This document shows, piece by piece, positions 31,682 through 43,150 of a stretch of DNA of 64,000 nt. The DNA comes from Cryptomeria japonica (taxonomy: Eukaryota > Streptophyta > Pinopsida > Cupressales > Cupressaceae): the NCBI RefSeq assembly GCF_030272615.1, contig NC_081415.1, forward strand, positions 268,819,425-268,883,424, in the 5' to 3' direction. Made by a program: the position numbers and the translations under genes. Numbering within the stretch: position 1 is the stretch's first letter; every line of letters starts with the position of its first letter. Below the pieces are notes generated by a model that was not told the DNA's origin, made no database searches, and saw only the letters and a program-made list of their open reading frames with translations.

Positions 31682-32600
31682 ATGATCTCTGAATTTGAGC
31701 CTAAAACATTTAAAGAGGCACATAAAGATGAAGACTGGATCAAGGCTATGGAAAAGGAACTTGAATAGATAGAAAAGAATGGTACATGGTCTTTGGTACC
31801 CAGACCTGAGTATAAAAATGTCATTGGCACCAAATGGGTTTTCATAAATAAGCTGAATGAAGATGGCACATAGGTAAGAAACAAAGCTAGACTGGTGTGT
31901 AAGGGATATGCTCAAGAAGAAGGAGAAGACTAGGGAGAAACCTTTGCTCCAGTAGCTAGATTGGAAGGAGTTTGTATGCTTCTTGCATATGCAGCCTTCA
32001 AGGGATTCAAAGTATATCAAATGGATGTAAAATCTGCATTTCTGAATGGAATACTTCAAGAGGAGGTGTATATAGAGCAACCAGATGGGTTTTCCCTATC
32101 AGAAGACAGTGACATGGTGTGTAGGCTACATAAAGCCTTCAATGGATTGAAGCAGGCACCTAGAGCATGGTATGAACGCTTACACTCCCATCTTGTGAAG
32201 ATTGGAGTTAAAAGAAGAAGTGAAGATAGCAATATCTATTTGAAGTCAGAAGAAGATTAGATTTTGATCTGTGAAGTATTTGTTGATGACAATTTTTGGT
32301 GGAGATGACAAGATGAGTCATGATTTTGCAGATGAGATGAAGAAGGAATTTGAGATGTCACTTATAGGGGAGATTAAGTTCTTCATTGGACTACAGATTC
32401 AACAAATGAAAGATGGTATCTTTATTACTCAGTCCAAGTATGTCAAAGAGGTGTTGAAGACCTTTGGCATGGAAGATAGCAAACCAGTTAGTACACCAAT
32501 GGTGACCGATTGTAAATTATCAAAAGAGGATGACTCAGCGTTGGTGAATGAGAAGGAATACCAATCAATGATTGGTAAGCTGCACTACGTAGTACATAGA
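31682..32600 (+). pseudogene. Copia-2 reverse transcriptase, frameshifted at the active site
   Basis: Motifs: ISEFEP entry at 31,685, VIGTKWVF near 31,822, YAQEEGED near 31,910, [13 protein letters not shown] near 32,012, [13 protein letters not shown] near 32,150. The catalytic FVDD at about 32,279-32,290 is followed at once by a 2-base loss that changes phase. The rest (FEMSLIGEIKFFIGLQIQQM) continues in the new frame. The module entered the frame of 31,961 by another shift near 31,670. Confidence 0.88.
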
Positions 32601-33230
32601 AGAATAGACATTGCACATGCAATAGGCATTACTGCACGGTTCCAGAAAAGTTCAAGAGAATCCCACTTAGTAGCAGTCAAGCGGATTCTTAGATATCTGA
32701 AGGGAAATTTTGACTATGGATTATGGTATCCATACAGTAATGATTTCAACCTGAAAGTGTTTACAGATGTTGATTGGGCTGGCAATGTGGATGACTGGAA
32801 GAGCACAACCGGTGGTGCATTCTTTCTTGGTGGTAGACTAGTCTCATGGATGAGTAAGAAGTAGAGTTGTATCTCTTAGTCTATAGCAGAAGCGGAATAT
32901 GTTACAGCATTTGTGAACTGCACCCAGACAATTTATATGAAGCATGTATTAAGTGGCTTCAAAGTTCCTGTATCTGAACCGGTAAGTATATTTTGTGACA
33001 ACACAAGTGAAATTAATATTTCCAAGAATCCAGTTTTACATGCTAGAACCAAGCACTTTGAGCTCAAGTATCATTTCTTGAGGGAGAAGGTTCAAAACAA
33101 AGAAGTTGTATTGGAACATGTTTCCAGTAAGGAGCAGTTAGCAGACATATTCACCAATCCTCTACCGAAGGCTACATTTACCTATTTAAGAGGTGAATTA
33201 GGGGTGTTTCTCCTTCAAGAGGTGAACTAA
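32601..33230 (+). pseudogene. Copia-2 RNase H
   Basis: FTDVDWAGNVDDWKSTTGG near 32,760-32,815 (Asp kept), then a TAG at 32,863-32,865 and another near 32,878. The Glu in IAEAEYVTAFV and Asp in IFCDNTSEIN (about 32,985) are present. The tail DIFTNPLPKATF closes the polyprotein; stop at 33,228-33,230. Confidence 0.88.
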
Positions 33231-33472
33231 AGGTGTGTGCTCCACATCAGTCAAGTATTGCATCGATAAATCTTTTTTAGGATTGGTGTGTTGAAAGATG
33301 CTACTCCTTAGGGAGAGAAACATAGTGGAACATGGTTGTTTGTGCCTCCACTTTGGCATTGTTGTCAAAGGGGGAGAAGATGTGAAGTGGAGAAGATATT
33401 TACAGTATTGGGGAGAAGATGTGAAGCAAAGAGATATCTTTGTATATTGCCATCAATGCCAAAGGGGGAGAT
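33231..33472 (+). other. Copia-2 3' UTR with two purine tracts
   Basis: GTCAAAGGGGGAGAAG at about 33,364-33,380 and GCCAAAGGGGGAGAT just before the 3' LTR at 33,473. This is the same two-tract layout as Copia-1, with the shared lead-in GGCATTGTT. Confidence 0.75.
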
Positions 33473-34937
33473 TGTTGGCATATGTGCAGAGCTTGATGAC
33501 ATGATGATATTGTGTGTTGTCATTGATGTCAATATGTTGAAGTATGAACTAGTATATTGAAGTAATCAAACTGGCAAGAGAACCAGTATGATATTGTGAG
33601 CCAGTATATGTGAAAAAGTGAAGCGGTATGTTGGAATGAGAACCAGTATATGGGAAGTTTTGTATCAGGGTTCTATTTGGCATGACTACTGGTTGGTAGT
33701 CTCAGCTTCAGAGTTTCCGGTTGATACATTCCAAGCCTGTGTGATTCAACTAATGACATCTTGTGATGAGTTAGCATTGTAACGAAGATCAAATCGTGTT
33801 GCCACATCAACCTTGTGCACGTGAAGGATTCCCTTGAGGATCTTGCATGGAGTTTGATTCTATCTACCTCAAGAATGTGCGAAGTCTCTGCAAACTGTGG
33901 AGAGTGCATGATGGGTTATCAACTTCCTGAAGTGGCAAAGAATGAATGTTGAAGAATGTCTTGAGATCTATTTAAGACTATTGCATTCAATACAATATGA
34001 TTAACATTCAGGATTGAACTGATTGAATTGTTAAACCTAAATGTTTAGGGTTTAGGGTTTATTCTATTGACCTATCTGTTTCCTATAAGGTCAATGATGT
34101 TTTTCACTTTGAAGTTGTTGGAAAATGTTATGTGTGTATCCAAGTGAAGAGATACTTGATTCTTGCTAGACCGAAGAAGTGTGTTGATACATGTAGAGTG
34201 TGATTGCAGAAGCAAAGGAGCTAAAGTGGATCTGCCTTGGGATTGAGTGTTGTTATTAGATTAGTGTATTACCTGTTGACTTCTAACCATTTTAGCAGTT
34301 GGAAATCCCTTAACTAGGTATCTTTAACAGGCTTCTATGTAAATCCTTTAACAGGGTGACTCAATTCAATGAGTTCTTCAAATCTTCTTGTGAGGTAACC
34401 TTTAATAAGGTTGTAAACCTTTAACTGGGTATTTAGCCATCCCTTAACTAGGCGATCCCTAGCAGGATCGGTTCCTAGCAGAACCTATTGTAAAAGTCTT
34501 TAACCAGACTAGGCTCCTAACAAAGTGGACTTCAAAAGAGTTCAAAGAACAACTTGTGGGTATTCATCCCCGCCGTGGTTTTTCTGAGTTGGGTTTCTAC
34601 GTGAAAAAATCAGTGTGTCATGTGTGATGCTTTTCATGTGATGCTTTAATATTCTCTGTCAAGTGGTAAAGCATGTTGAACCGGTAGTCATTATATTTTT
34701 GATGATATATTACTTGTTTATGCATACGGGTGAAGTGGAAAGGAGATATTAGATTGTGTGGAGATCTAAGTGTTTACCAGTTTATGTCTTTCATACTCTC
34801 ACTGTGTTTTACCGGTAGTGCCCTGATTTAGACTGGTGTTACTATCTACCAATTAAGTGTAGTCTTTATAGTCAAACTGCTTTAGGGAAATTTCTTGCCT
34901 GTACTGATTCACCCCCCTTGTTCATCATTATTCATCA
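33473..34937 (+). repeat. 3' LTR of Copia-2
   Basis: Matches 27,621-29,070 with small indels. Many ACCGGT sites of the 5' copy are ACCAGT or similar here; intact ones are at 34,680 and 34,811. The telomere-like TTTAGGGTTTAGGGTTTA is kept at 34,044-34,061. Confidence 0.92.
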
Positions 34938-35587
34938 ATGTTATCTCTTAGTGAAAAGTTCAAGGCCCCAAGCCTCTCAATCTCAAAGGTTCTGGAGTTG
35001 AGGAAGGACCCAGTACGGACACTACTTCCATGGAGGGTCTCAGAGCTAGTTGTGAGGACTACCCCTTTATAGAGAGTATCAATGAACTTCTCAGCTCAAC
35101 TACCAAATTAGTTGAGGGAGCCTCCAATCCCTTGCCAAACAAGGAGGTGTTGTTAGCTCCAAAAAAGGTTAATACTAAACTCGGTCCCTCTGAAGTTCTT
35201 ATTTCCACCCCCTTGAAGATGATCACCACTCAAGAGGAGGGAGATATTGTTGATGGCTCCATAACCATGATAGCCCCTGGGTCCATTGGGTCCCCTCCTG
35301 AGATGTTACTATTGAAGGGCCCTTCATGCCCAACTACTATGCATGTTACCCCTACCTTGGGAAAGGGTCTCTCCTCTCTTGGAGATTCCTCTAGTGGTTG
35401 CCAACTTCCTGTTGATGATGGTTGGATCACATAGAGACACAAGACTAGGAATGTGAAGACTAATGTTGGGATAGACCTAAAGACGGTTCGCCCATCAGAA
35501 AGACTATCTAGACAAAAGGAAGCAGCAAGGGAAGTCGCTAATGGCAGACAACAGACCTTGGAGACGTCCATAAAAGGTAACAAATGA
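34938..35587 (+). pseudogene. LINE ORF1, C-terminal part
   Basis: Continues ORF1 after Copia-2: a Ser/Pro/Gly-rich variable tail with RHKTRNVKTNVGID and SERLSRQKEAAREVANG. A TAG at 35,432-35,434 interrupts. ORF1 ends at TGA 35,585-35,587, which overlaps the ORF2 start in ATGA at 35,584, a compact arrangement that supports the start chosen for ORF2. Confidence 0.7.
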
Positions 35588-36323
35588 AGGTTCTCTCATG
35601 GAATATGAGGGGCTTAAATAGCCCCCAAAAGTAATATGCTCTTAAGAATTGTATCTTTCAAAATAAAATTGAGGTCCTCATTCTACAGGAGGTCAAAATG
35701 ATTGAAGCTCCCTTTACTTTCATTGCTAGGAAAATTTGGCCTGGGGCCAAGTTCTTCATTAGTGATTCTAGTGGGGCCTTTGGTGGTTTAGTCACTATGT
35801 GGGACCCCTCTAGGTTCTCTGGTAGCCTAATTACCTCTTCTTCCAACTTTGTTGTCTTCAGGCTCTCTTCTACTCTGGGATCCTGGTTCCTCATTTATTT
35901 TTATGCCCCTAATGTTAGATTGGGTAGGATATCTCTTTGGAATGATATTTTTGTTCTTCTTCATAATGATCCCAATGCCTATTAGATGATTGTGAGGGAC
36001 TTCAATTCTTCGCTTTTCCCCTCTGAAAAATTGGGAGGTATTCAAGAGAACTCTAACATTATGACTGACCTAGCGGATTTAATAAGCAGGAATGGTTAAT
36101 TTAATGTGGACATCATTGGTCAAAGATTCACCTGGTCCAATCTTAGAAAAGGAAATGACCTTATCCAAGTTAGATTAGATAGATTCCTCATCTCAAGCAA
36201 TTGGGGTATTGGTTCCAATGTGAAACTCTCGGCTCTTCCCAAAATGGTTTCTGACCATAACCCCTTCTTCTTTCCAGTACCACCCATTGTTTTAGAAGAA
36301 GCTACCCCTTTAGATATGAAGTT
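35584..36323 (+). pseudogene. LINE ORF2, AP-endonuclease domain
   Basis: Begins MKVLSWNMRGLNSPQK, the standard plant L1 endonuclease start. It is followed by EVLILQEVKM (catalytic Glu), VRDFNSSLFPSEK (a GDFN-type motif changed to RDFN), FTWSNLRKGN, RLDRFLIS and SDHNP (catalytic Asp-His). Stops occur near 35,629, 35,983 and 36,097. The enzyme nicks target DNA to start target-primed reverse transcription. Confidence 0.9.
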
Positions 36324-37800
36324 ATGTGGAATACCCACCTTGAGTTCAAAGATTGCATTAAGCGTTGGTGGAATACAAATATCCCTGGCACAACAATGTT
36401 TTGGGTTGTCCAGAAATTGGACTTGATCAAATGGAATGGTAGGGATTGGAACAAAAACATTTTTGGTGATATTTTTGTTCAAAAAAAAGAAATCAGGAAC
36501 AAGTTGGCGACTATTCAAGAACAAATTGATCAAGGGGATCTCCTTGAAGCGACCCACCTAGAGGAGGTCGCTCTAAGAAGGAAATGGAAGGAGAACTCTA
36601 TTAAGGAGGAACTATACTGGAAACAAAAATATTGGGTTCAATGGTTAAAAGAGGGAGATAAAAATACTTCCCTCTTCATAGATTGGCTAATATCCATAGG
36701 AGAAGGAACCACATTTCTTGTTTAAAGGATGACCTAAATCAGGATGTCAAAGATGAAGAAAGCTTGGGAAACATGGCAGCTGAATATTTCTCTTCCTTGT
36801 TCTGGGATGACTGCAGAACTAGAGACTCTATCCTCAATGAACCTCCTTCATTGTCTCTCATCCCCCCTCATTCTGGATGATAGTGAACTTATCATGACCC
36901 CGATTTTTGAGGATGAAGTTAGGAATGCAGTGTTTTCTATGGGGACCTTCAAAGCTCTGGACCCTAATGGCTTCCCTCCCACTTTCTTCCATCTTTTTTG
37001 GGATGTGGTTGGTGCTGATGTGGTTCTTTATACTAAAGATTTCTTTAGATCTGGTAAGCTTCTCAAGAAGTTAAAAAACACCTCCATTGCTTTGGTCCCT
37101 AAAATCCAGGAGTCATCTTTTCTTAAATACTTTCACTCAATCAGCCTCTACAACACTATTTATAAGATCTTCACCAAAGTCTTGGTCAATCGACTTAAAC
37201 CCTTTCTGGACTCCCTCATTAGTCCAAGTCGGAAGGGATTTGTCCCTGGCAGACAAATCCTTGATGCGGCCATCTCCACTCACGAGATCATTCATTCAAT
37301 GGACAAAAGTCGTAAGCCTAGTATGGTGCTGAAATTAGACATCTCTAAGGCCTATGATAGAGTGAAATGGAGATTTCTTTTTAAAGTCCTGCAAAAGCTT
37401 GGTGTTGGTGGAAAGCTACTAAACCTTATTAGGGAATGCATAACTACAGTTAACTATTCTATCCTTTTGAATGGGAGCCCTCTGGAGACCATTGGGGCCT
37501 CTAGGGGGTTGAGACAAGGTGGCCCTCTTTCACCCTACCTCTTTATTATTTTAGTTGAAGTTCTGGCCAAAAATTTCAACTCTATGGTTAACAGAGGGGT
37601 CCTCTTGGGAATCAAACCTACTTCCATTGTTCCTCCTACTATTTTGTAGTAGTTTATGGATGACACCATTCTCTTTGGGATCTCTTCATTGGTAGAAGCC
37701 AAGGGATTAAAATCCTTTCTCAACTAGTATGTGGGTGCCTCGAGTCGGCACATTAATTATGATCAAAGAAATATCTTGTTTCACAATACTAACAAACTTC
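36324..37800 (+). pseudogene. LINE ORF2, reverse transcriptase
   Basis: The linker (WNKNIFGDIFVQKKEIRNKL, YWVQWLKEGDKNT) is followed by RT: KALDPNGFPPTFFHLFW, LVPKIQ, LVNRLKPFL, RKGFVPGRQILDA, LKLDISKAYDRVKW with its Asp, SRGLRQGGPLSPYLF and FMDD at 37,653-37,664. Two adjacent TAG codons (37,647-37,652) stand just before FMDD where Gln-Gln is usual. Phase changes occur near 36,420, 36,720 and 36,760. It is non-LTR RT of the plant L1 clade. Confidence 0.93.
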
Positions 37801-39760
37801 AAGATAAAATTTGAAGGATCTTTGGTTGTCAAATGGCCTCCCTCCCAGGTATTTACCTTGGATTGCCTATAACAATCAAGGATGTCTCCAAATCCTTTTG
37901 GGTGATTATCCTTGAAAGAATGCATAAAAAGTTGGTTGGGTGGAAGGGAAGGTTCCTTAGTAGTGTGGGGAAGCTTCAGTTGTTGGCCTTGTCCCTGTGA
38001 GGCATCCATATATTCTTCCTTACCTCTTCAAAATTTATGTTGCCATGGCTGACAAACTAGAAAATATCCAAAAAACTTTCCTTTGGACTGGGATGAAGAA
38101 AATAAGAGGCTTTCTCTTGTGGGTTGGGATAAAGTTTGCTACTAAAAACTGAAGGGGGGATGAGGTATTCGTAAAATTACCCACTACAACAAGGCTCGGA
38201 AGGGGGTAGTCATATTATGAGGGCTAAATACCTTGGCAATGGCAATTTTCTCTTTGCTTTAAATGAAGATGGACTCCCCAGAGGGTCTAAAATTTGGAAT
38301 AATATTATCAGCTATAGGGACCTCATCTCCCAAGGTATGAAGTGGGCTTATTGGCAATGGCAGAAAGATTCTCTTCTGGGAGAATTGTTGGCTTGGTGAA
38401 AAGCCCCTCATTGCTTCCCCTTCACTCAAAAGGATTAAGGATACTACTAAAATAATCTTTGGGGAAAAGGTCTCTAACTACTTCCTCAACAATACTTGGA
38501 AGACTATGGCGGACTATTGTTTTGATCAACTTCTTCTGCTACCTCACTGTAAAAACTTCTAGTTGGGACCTTCCTCCCTCTCTTTCCTAGGGAGGACAAA
38601 TCCATTTGGAAATGGGACCCCTCTGGGGATTTCTCTATTAAGATTGCTTACAATAGCCTATTGTAGGAACCTGTCTTGCTTATTAATTGGAAAGAGGTTT
38701 GGAACCCTCAACTCATCCCTAAGATCAATATCTTTTGGTGGACTACTCTGGACAGCATAATTCTAACTTAGGACAACTTGGCTAAGAGAGAATTCTAGTT
38801 CCTTAATAGATGTGTCCTTTGTAAATGAATGTTGAAAGCTCCCCCCATAGTTTCCTACACTGTACCTTTGCCAAAGACCTTTGGGGGATGGTCTGTCAAA
38901 CTTAACATTTGTTGGACCATGAATAAAAGAATGTTTCATTTGATGCAAGATTTTGGGGGCCCCTCCTCCAACCCTCTTGTCCACCAACTTTGGAGACAAA
39001 TTCCCCCACACCTATGCTAGAGCATCTAGAAGGAAAGGAATAACAGGATCTTTAGGGACAAGGAGGCCTCTCTGGAATCTGTCTTTGTCGATTTCCTAAA
39101 ACTCATCCTGGAGAACATTTATGTTGCTAGGGTCAAAGTGCCACCCAATCCTCCCTCAAAATGGGATTGGGAGATCGCTTGCAGCTGGAACCTCCCTAGC
39201 TCCTTTGCTCACTCTGATTTCTCTAAACATCTCCTAAGGCATAATGCTATTTGGTCCCCCCTATTCCTAGATGCTACAAACTCAATTTTGATGGGGCAGC
39301 TCATCTGGCCCTTATGGTTGGGGGTGGTATTATTATAACTCATAGTGGGGCCCTAGTTGTTGCCTATGCAGGGAATCCAAGTGGCCACTCTAGCAATCAA
39401 GCGGAAGTTGTGGCCTTGGCTTGGGGGGTCTGGCTATCCCTCTCCATGGGCATAATGAATCTGGAGATTGAAGGAGACTCCAAGCTCATAGTTGATGTTG
39501 TCAAAGGGTGGAATGGACTTAATTGGACTATTGAAAGTATAATTAGGGATATTCTTAGGCTCATATCTGGGCTTGACTCCTTCTGCATCATGCATGTGTA
39601 TAGAGAAGGCAATGGGGTTGTTGATTCCCTAGCAACCCTAGGATTATCAAACACTAGCCTAAGATGTTGGAGGAACCATAACTCTTTTCCTCCCCATGTT
39701 AACTCCCTCTTGAAGGGTGAAGGTGCCAAAATTAATTCCTATGATGATGCTCTTGTTTAG
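37801..39760 (+). pseudogene. LINE ORF2, zinc-binding RT tail and RNase H
   Basis: YLGLPITIKDVSKSFW and MHKKLVGWKGRFLS follow RT. A zf-RVT-like part (PKINIFWWTTLD... CVLCK) is near 38,720-38,825. RNase H of the plant LINE type is at 39,260-39,660: D in KLNFDGAAH, E in NQAEVVALAWG, D in IEGDSKLIVD and D in GVVDSLATLG. The RNase H part is open for 170 codons, unlike the region before it. The frame ends at 39,758-39,760. Confidence 0.87.
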
Positions 39761-41970
39761 CCTCCTTTTGTACTTCCTCTTGACGCTCTCGGGTCTTGGG
39801 AGGAATTATTTTTTGAATTTGAATATGGGGACTATGTTGATGACTATTGCCAACTATTGGATAAGATGGAATAATCAATAGGGGATTATGTTGATGACTG
39901 CCAACATGGCCACCAAAGGTGAGGTGTATGTGGCAATCATTTTTGGGTATACTTTTTGGGGTCATCTCCTTATGATGAACTGGAAGGGTGATGACATGCT
40001 AGGATACTTGACTCACTGGATTGTTTTCAAGGTTTGTTGTATGCAAATTAAGCCACGTGCCACTGGTATCATTAATTGAACTAGCTTCGATTGCAAGATA
40101 ATTTCCTATGTGCCTAAGATCTTGTCTCAAGTTATGATTAATGACTCTCACAAGTTCCCTATTTCCAAGGTCATTAATGGCAATAATTCTTCTTTTTGGT
40201 GCCTTGATAGTCACCTCAGGCTTAATTTATCTGACCCTCATTAAAATATTAATTATAAGTCCTCTAAAAGCAGCATTCTCAACATCCTTTGTGTGGCTTT
40301 GCCTATGGCTTCTGCAAAACAAGGCTCTCTTTTTTTACTATGGGGGGTGACAAAGTGTGTTACGAACCTGATAACCCAGATGACTTTAAGAATGATGCTC
40401 TGGTCTGGAATTACCATGTTGAAAGAGCAGTTGTTGATTTCATGAGCACCTTTCTAGCCACGATGAGCAGCTCTTGGCTCAATTTGCAAGCTCTTGGATT
40501 GGGAGAAGGGTCACGATTGGGCATGTCTCTTTTGAGGTTTCAAAGGACTCAATTTCAAAACCAACGGGCCTCTCACTAGAAGGGAGAAGGTGGAAGAGGA
40601 CCATTCATGTGTTCAAAAGTGAAGGTCTGAAATGTTTCTTCATAAACAAGGAGTCGGTGAAATTACAGGGTGGTTTTGCACGTGAGGAGTTGAAGCACCC
40701 CTGGAACCCAATATGCCTGATGATAATGAAATACTTTATGCTAGAAGGCTATTTCAATTTATTACTACCACCTTCCTTTTCTCAACCACTTCCATAATAA
40801 CGACCTACTTTGTTTACCTTTCTTCTTAGTGTATTCTCTGGAAACTTTTATTAGAGAGGCCCTAGACCCCAAACATGGGGATAAGCCACCTATCCCACTT
40901 CACCAAGGCCTTATTTATAGGCTCTACAATTTTCATCGATCTCTTTGCCTACTTAGGAACCTTATGTTGGTTAAACCCTCTTCTATGATATTGAACCCTC
41001 TCAAGGCCTTCTCTCCTGGCCTTGCTTTTCCTAGGTTTTTCCAATTTGTGCATGATGCCTTTGTGGCCACCCAATTTCCCCCCTTGGTCTCTATCACTGA
41101 AATTATCCACTCTATGCGCTCTTCCTCCACTAGTAAAGAGAAGTTTCATACTCCCCCCAAGGGCAGAGGAAAACCTCCAGCAAATTGAAAAATAATAATT
41201 ATTAATGAAAACTCTTCGTTGGATGATATGGAGGAGGAAAACCCATCTCCAGACACGGAATGAAGGAGGAGATCCCACAGACTTGCATCTAAAGGCTCCT
41301 CAAAGAAAAAAATGAAAAACCCAATGTGTCTTTGATATTGATGAGGAACGTATTGATGACAAGGAGGGGGAAGATCTTAAGGATGTGGACACTTTTGGGC
41401 CCCCTATGGATGCTGGAAATGCAAAGCTAGAAAGGGAACCTATGGTCTCGATCAACCTAGTGGACCCGGAGGAGGTCATGAAGATAGTGGACCTAGAGGA
41501 TATGGGAGCTCAAGTGGTTAGTGCCCCTAATGAGGATGCAGTGAAGACGGTTGAGATTAGCAAGGAGGACAAAGTGGATTTGGTTGTGAAGATTGTGCAT
41601 ATCCAAGAGTAGAATAGGGAGGGTAGTGCTAACGAGACTGAAATCCCCCAGGGGATCGCTGCCATGGAACAAATCTAGAGTATCAACATGGAGGTCATGA
41701 TGATCCTGAAGTAGATTGAAAGCCTGGTGTCACTCCTGGATGTGAAGACCATCATTGATGAGGTTAAAGAGTTGAAATGTCAAATGGAGGTCTGTGATAC
41801 TTAGATTACCAGTATTAACAAATTTTGTCTACGGGTCCTTTACAACTCGACTCTGACTCTCTCCCTCCTGAGAGAGCATATTGTGGACAATGATGTTGCT
41901 AAGGAAGAGTCCAAGGAACTATATAAGTTCCTGTTTAATGAATGAAATGGAGTCATATAAATGAAAGGGG
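39761..41970 (+). pseudogene. Extra coding-like region downstream of LINE RNase H (possible ORF3)
   Basis: About 2.2 kb between the RNase H stop and the 3' UTR. Broken frames give ordered, non-repetitive protein sequence: acidic GDYVDDYCQLLDKM near 39,830, DDFKNDALVWNYHVERAVVDF near 40,380, GRRWKRTIHVFKSEGLKCFF near 40,580, LKHPWNPICLMIMKYFMLEG near 40,690, LHQGLIYRLYNFHRSLCLL near 40,900, and a charged coiled-coil-like end (DPEEVMKIVDLEDMG, ESLVSLLDVKTIIDEVKEL) at 41,385-41,960. I do not recognise the family with confidence; parts recall plant transposon-associated mobile-domain proteins. It may be LINE cargo or a separate degraded element. Confidence 0.45.
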
Positions 41971-42186
41971 TTCACAAGTTGACCCCTTAGGTCTTGTTTT
42001 ATTGGTCTTTGGTTGGATGGGTGTTCCTCATGTTTAGTTGGTTCGAACTCTTATTGTTTTTTGGTTCTAGAAGACTTTAGATTATAGGTTGTTTTTGTGT
42101 TGTTCTAGTGTTGTATGGTGTTGTTGATAGTTCATGCTATGTAAAGGGTTAGTGCCCTAGTTCTGACTGCTTTTATAACAAAAAGT
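41971..42186 (+). other. LINE 3' UTR and tail
   Basis: T/G-rich sequence ending GGGTTAGTGCCCTAG, then TGCTTTTATAACAAAAAG. Beyond it the sequence becomes the dispersed repeat D. Short A-rich tails are usual for plant L1 elements. Confidence 0.55.
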
Positions 42187-42189
42187 AAA

Positions 42190-43150
42190 GTTTGGATCTC
42201 TGAAAACCATCTTCAAAAACTGATCAAATGGCCACATGAGACCATGCCACCTGCTCGGAACATAGACAGATATATTGGGAACCATGCTACAAAGTGGATT
42301 CTTGTGACACTTCCTAGAGTTCAAAATTTTAATCGCCAAAGATCACTACTTGACTGTTTCTGCATTAAAACCTGTCAAACCCTCTTCAAACCTTGTTTCA
42401 AATCCATTTTGAAAAAATAGCAAATAAAATCATGAGGGTCTAGAACCTTACACGGTGGACCATTGAACTATAAATATTTCAAGAAACTGATTGGTTTAGA
42501 GTGCAAGTCTTTGAAATGAGAGAGAAAAAATAAAATGTAGAGGAACTTTAATCAGTTTAACATTGATTTTACTTGTTAATCTAAATAATTTTCATTTCAT
42601 TTTGGCTTGGAAAGGACATCAAACGAAGTCTAGGGATCCTACCAATTGACACATAAGCTCATTTAGATGCAAGGAATCACAGAAAAATATGAGCATGATG
42701 AAACAATCATCTAGATGCAAGATATAAATGCTCAAAGTGAGCTATACTAAAACACTTTTACTATGCAATCTGCAAAACATGACAAATTGCAAAAAGTTTG
42801 GGCATGGAAAATATGTCAAATGATGACCTGAGAATCTGTAAATGGGAAAAGGAGTACACAAATATGATGGGAATACAATGGAACAAATAGTTTGTCATGA
42901 CAAATAACAAGGTGCAAAATGCAAGCCTCCAAAGTAAGCTACTCAAACTTTTCTGAAAATGTGCACATAGTGAACCTTTGTTGACCCCTCAAATCAAGTG
43001 CTTCAAAAATGTGTCCAATATGACTACGAGATTTTGCAACTTGATCAATATGCTTACTAATACCAGATGAACACTTCCCCAAAGGCATTTTTCATAAAAA
43101 TCAATGGGCTTCAAAATGAAGCTCTCCAAAGTGAGCTACTTGGGCAAGAT
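42190..43150 (+). repeat. Dispersed repeat D, copy 1 (197-bp internal period)
   Basis: Matches 61,757-62,545 on the same strand, with a ~230-bp extra block at about 42,450-42,655. Within it the segment CTCCAAAGTGAGCT recurs at 42,729, 42,927 and 43,124, steps of 198 and 197 bp, with partly conserved flanks. No coding sense. It could be a decayed satellite or part of an unrecognised element. Confidence 0.75.

Larger units (their letters stand above)
27621..34937 (+). mobile_element. Copia-2: Ty1/copia retrotransposon nested in LINE ORF1
   Basis: 7.3 kb, LTRs of about 1.45 kb, primer site TGGTATCGGAGC and purine tract CCAAAGGGGGAG before the 3' LTR. Order gag-PR-INT-RT-RH. Flanked by ATATT (27,616-27,620) and ATGTT (34,938-34,942), a 5-bp duplication with one G/A difference. 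It is clearly related to Copia-1 in protein sequence and LTR layout but is a different family. It is heavily broken and several catalytic residues are lost. Confidence 0.92.
27270..42186 (+). mobile_element. L1-type LINE (interrupted by Copia-2)
   Basis: ORF1 (DUF4283-like) at 27,270-27,620 and 34,938-35,587, ORF2 from 35,584 with endonuclease, RT and RNase H, then about 2.2 kb more with coding-like frames. A T/G-rich 3' end finishes in TATAACAAAAAG at 42,186. The 5' limit is uncertain and target duplications were not found. Every module has stops or shifts. Copia-2 (27,621-34,937) splits ORF1. Without it the LINE is about 7.6 kb, longer than a typical plant L1 because of the extra 3' region. 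Confidence 0.82.

Noticed and set aside
31469-32080. 203-codon minus-strand frame
   Set aside because: Antisense shadow of the Copia-2 integrase tail and RT; the plus strand shows conserved copia motifs.
36120-36557. 145-codon minus-strand frame
   Set aside because: Antisense of the LINE endonuclease and RT linker.
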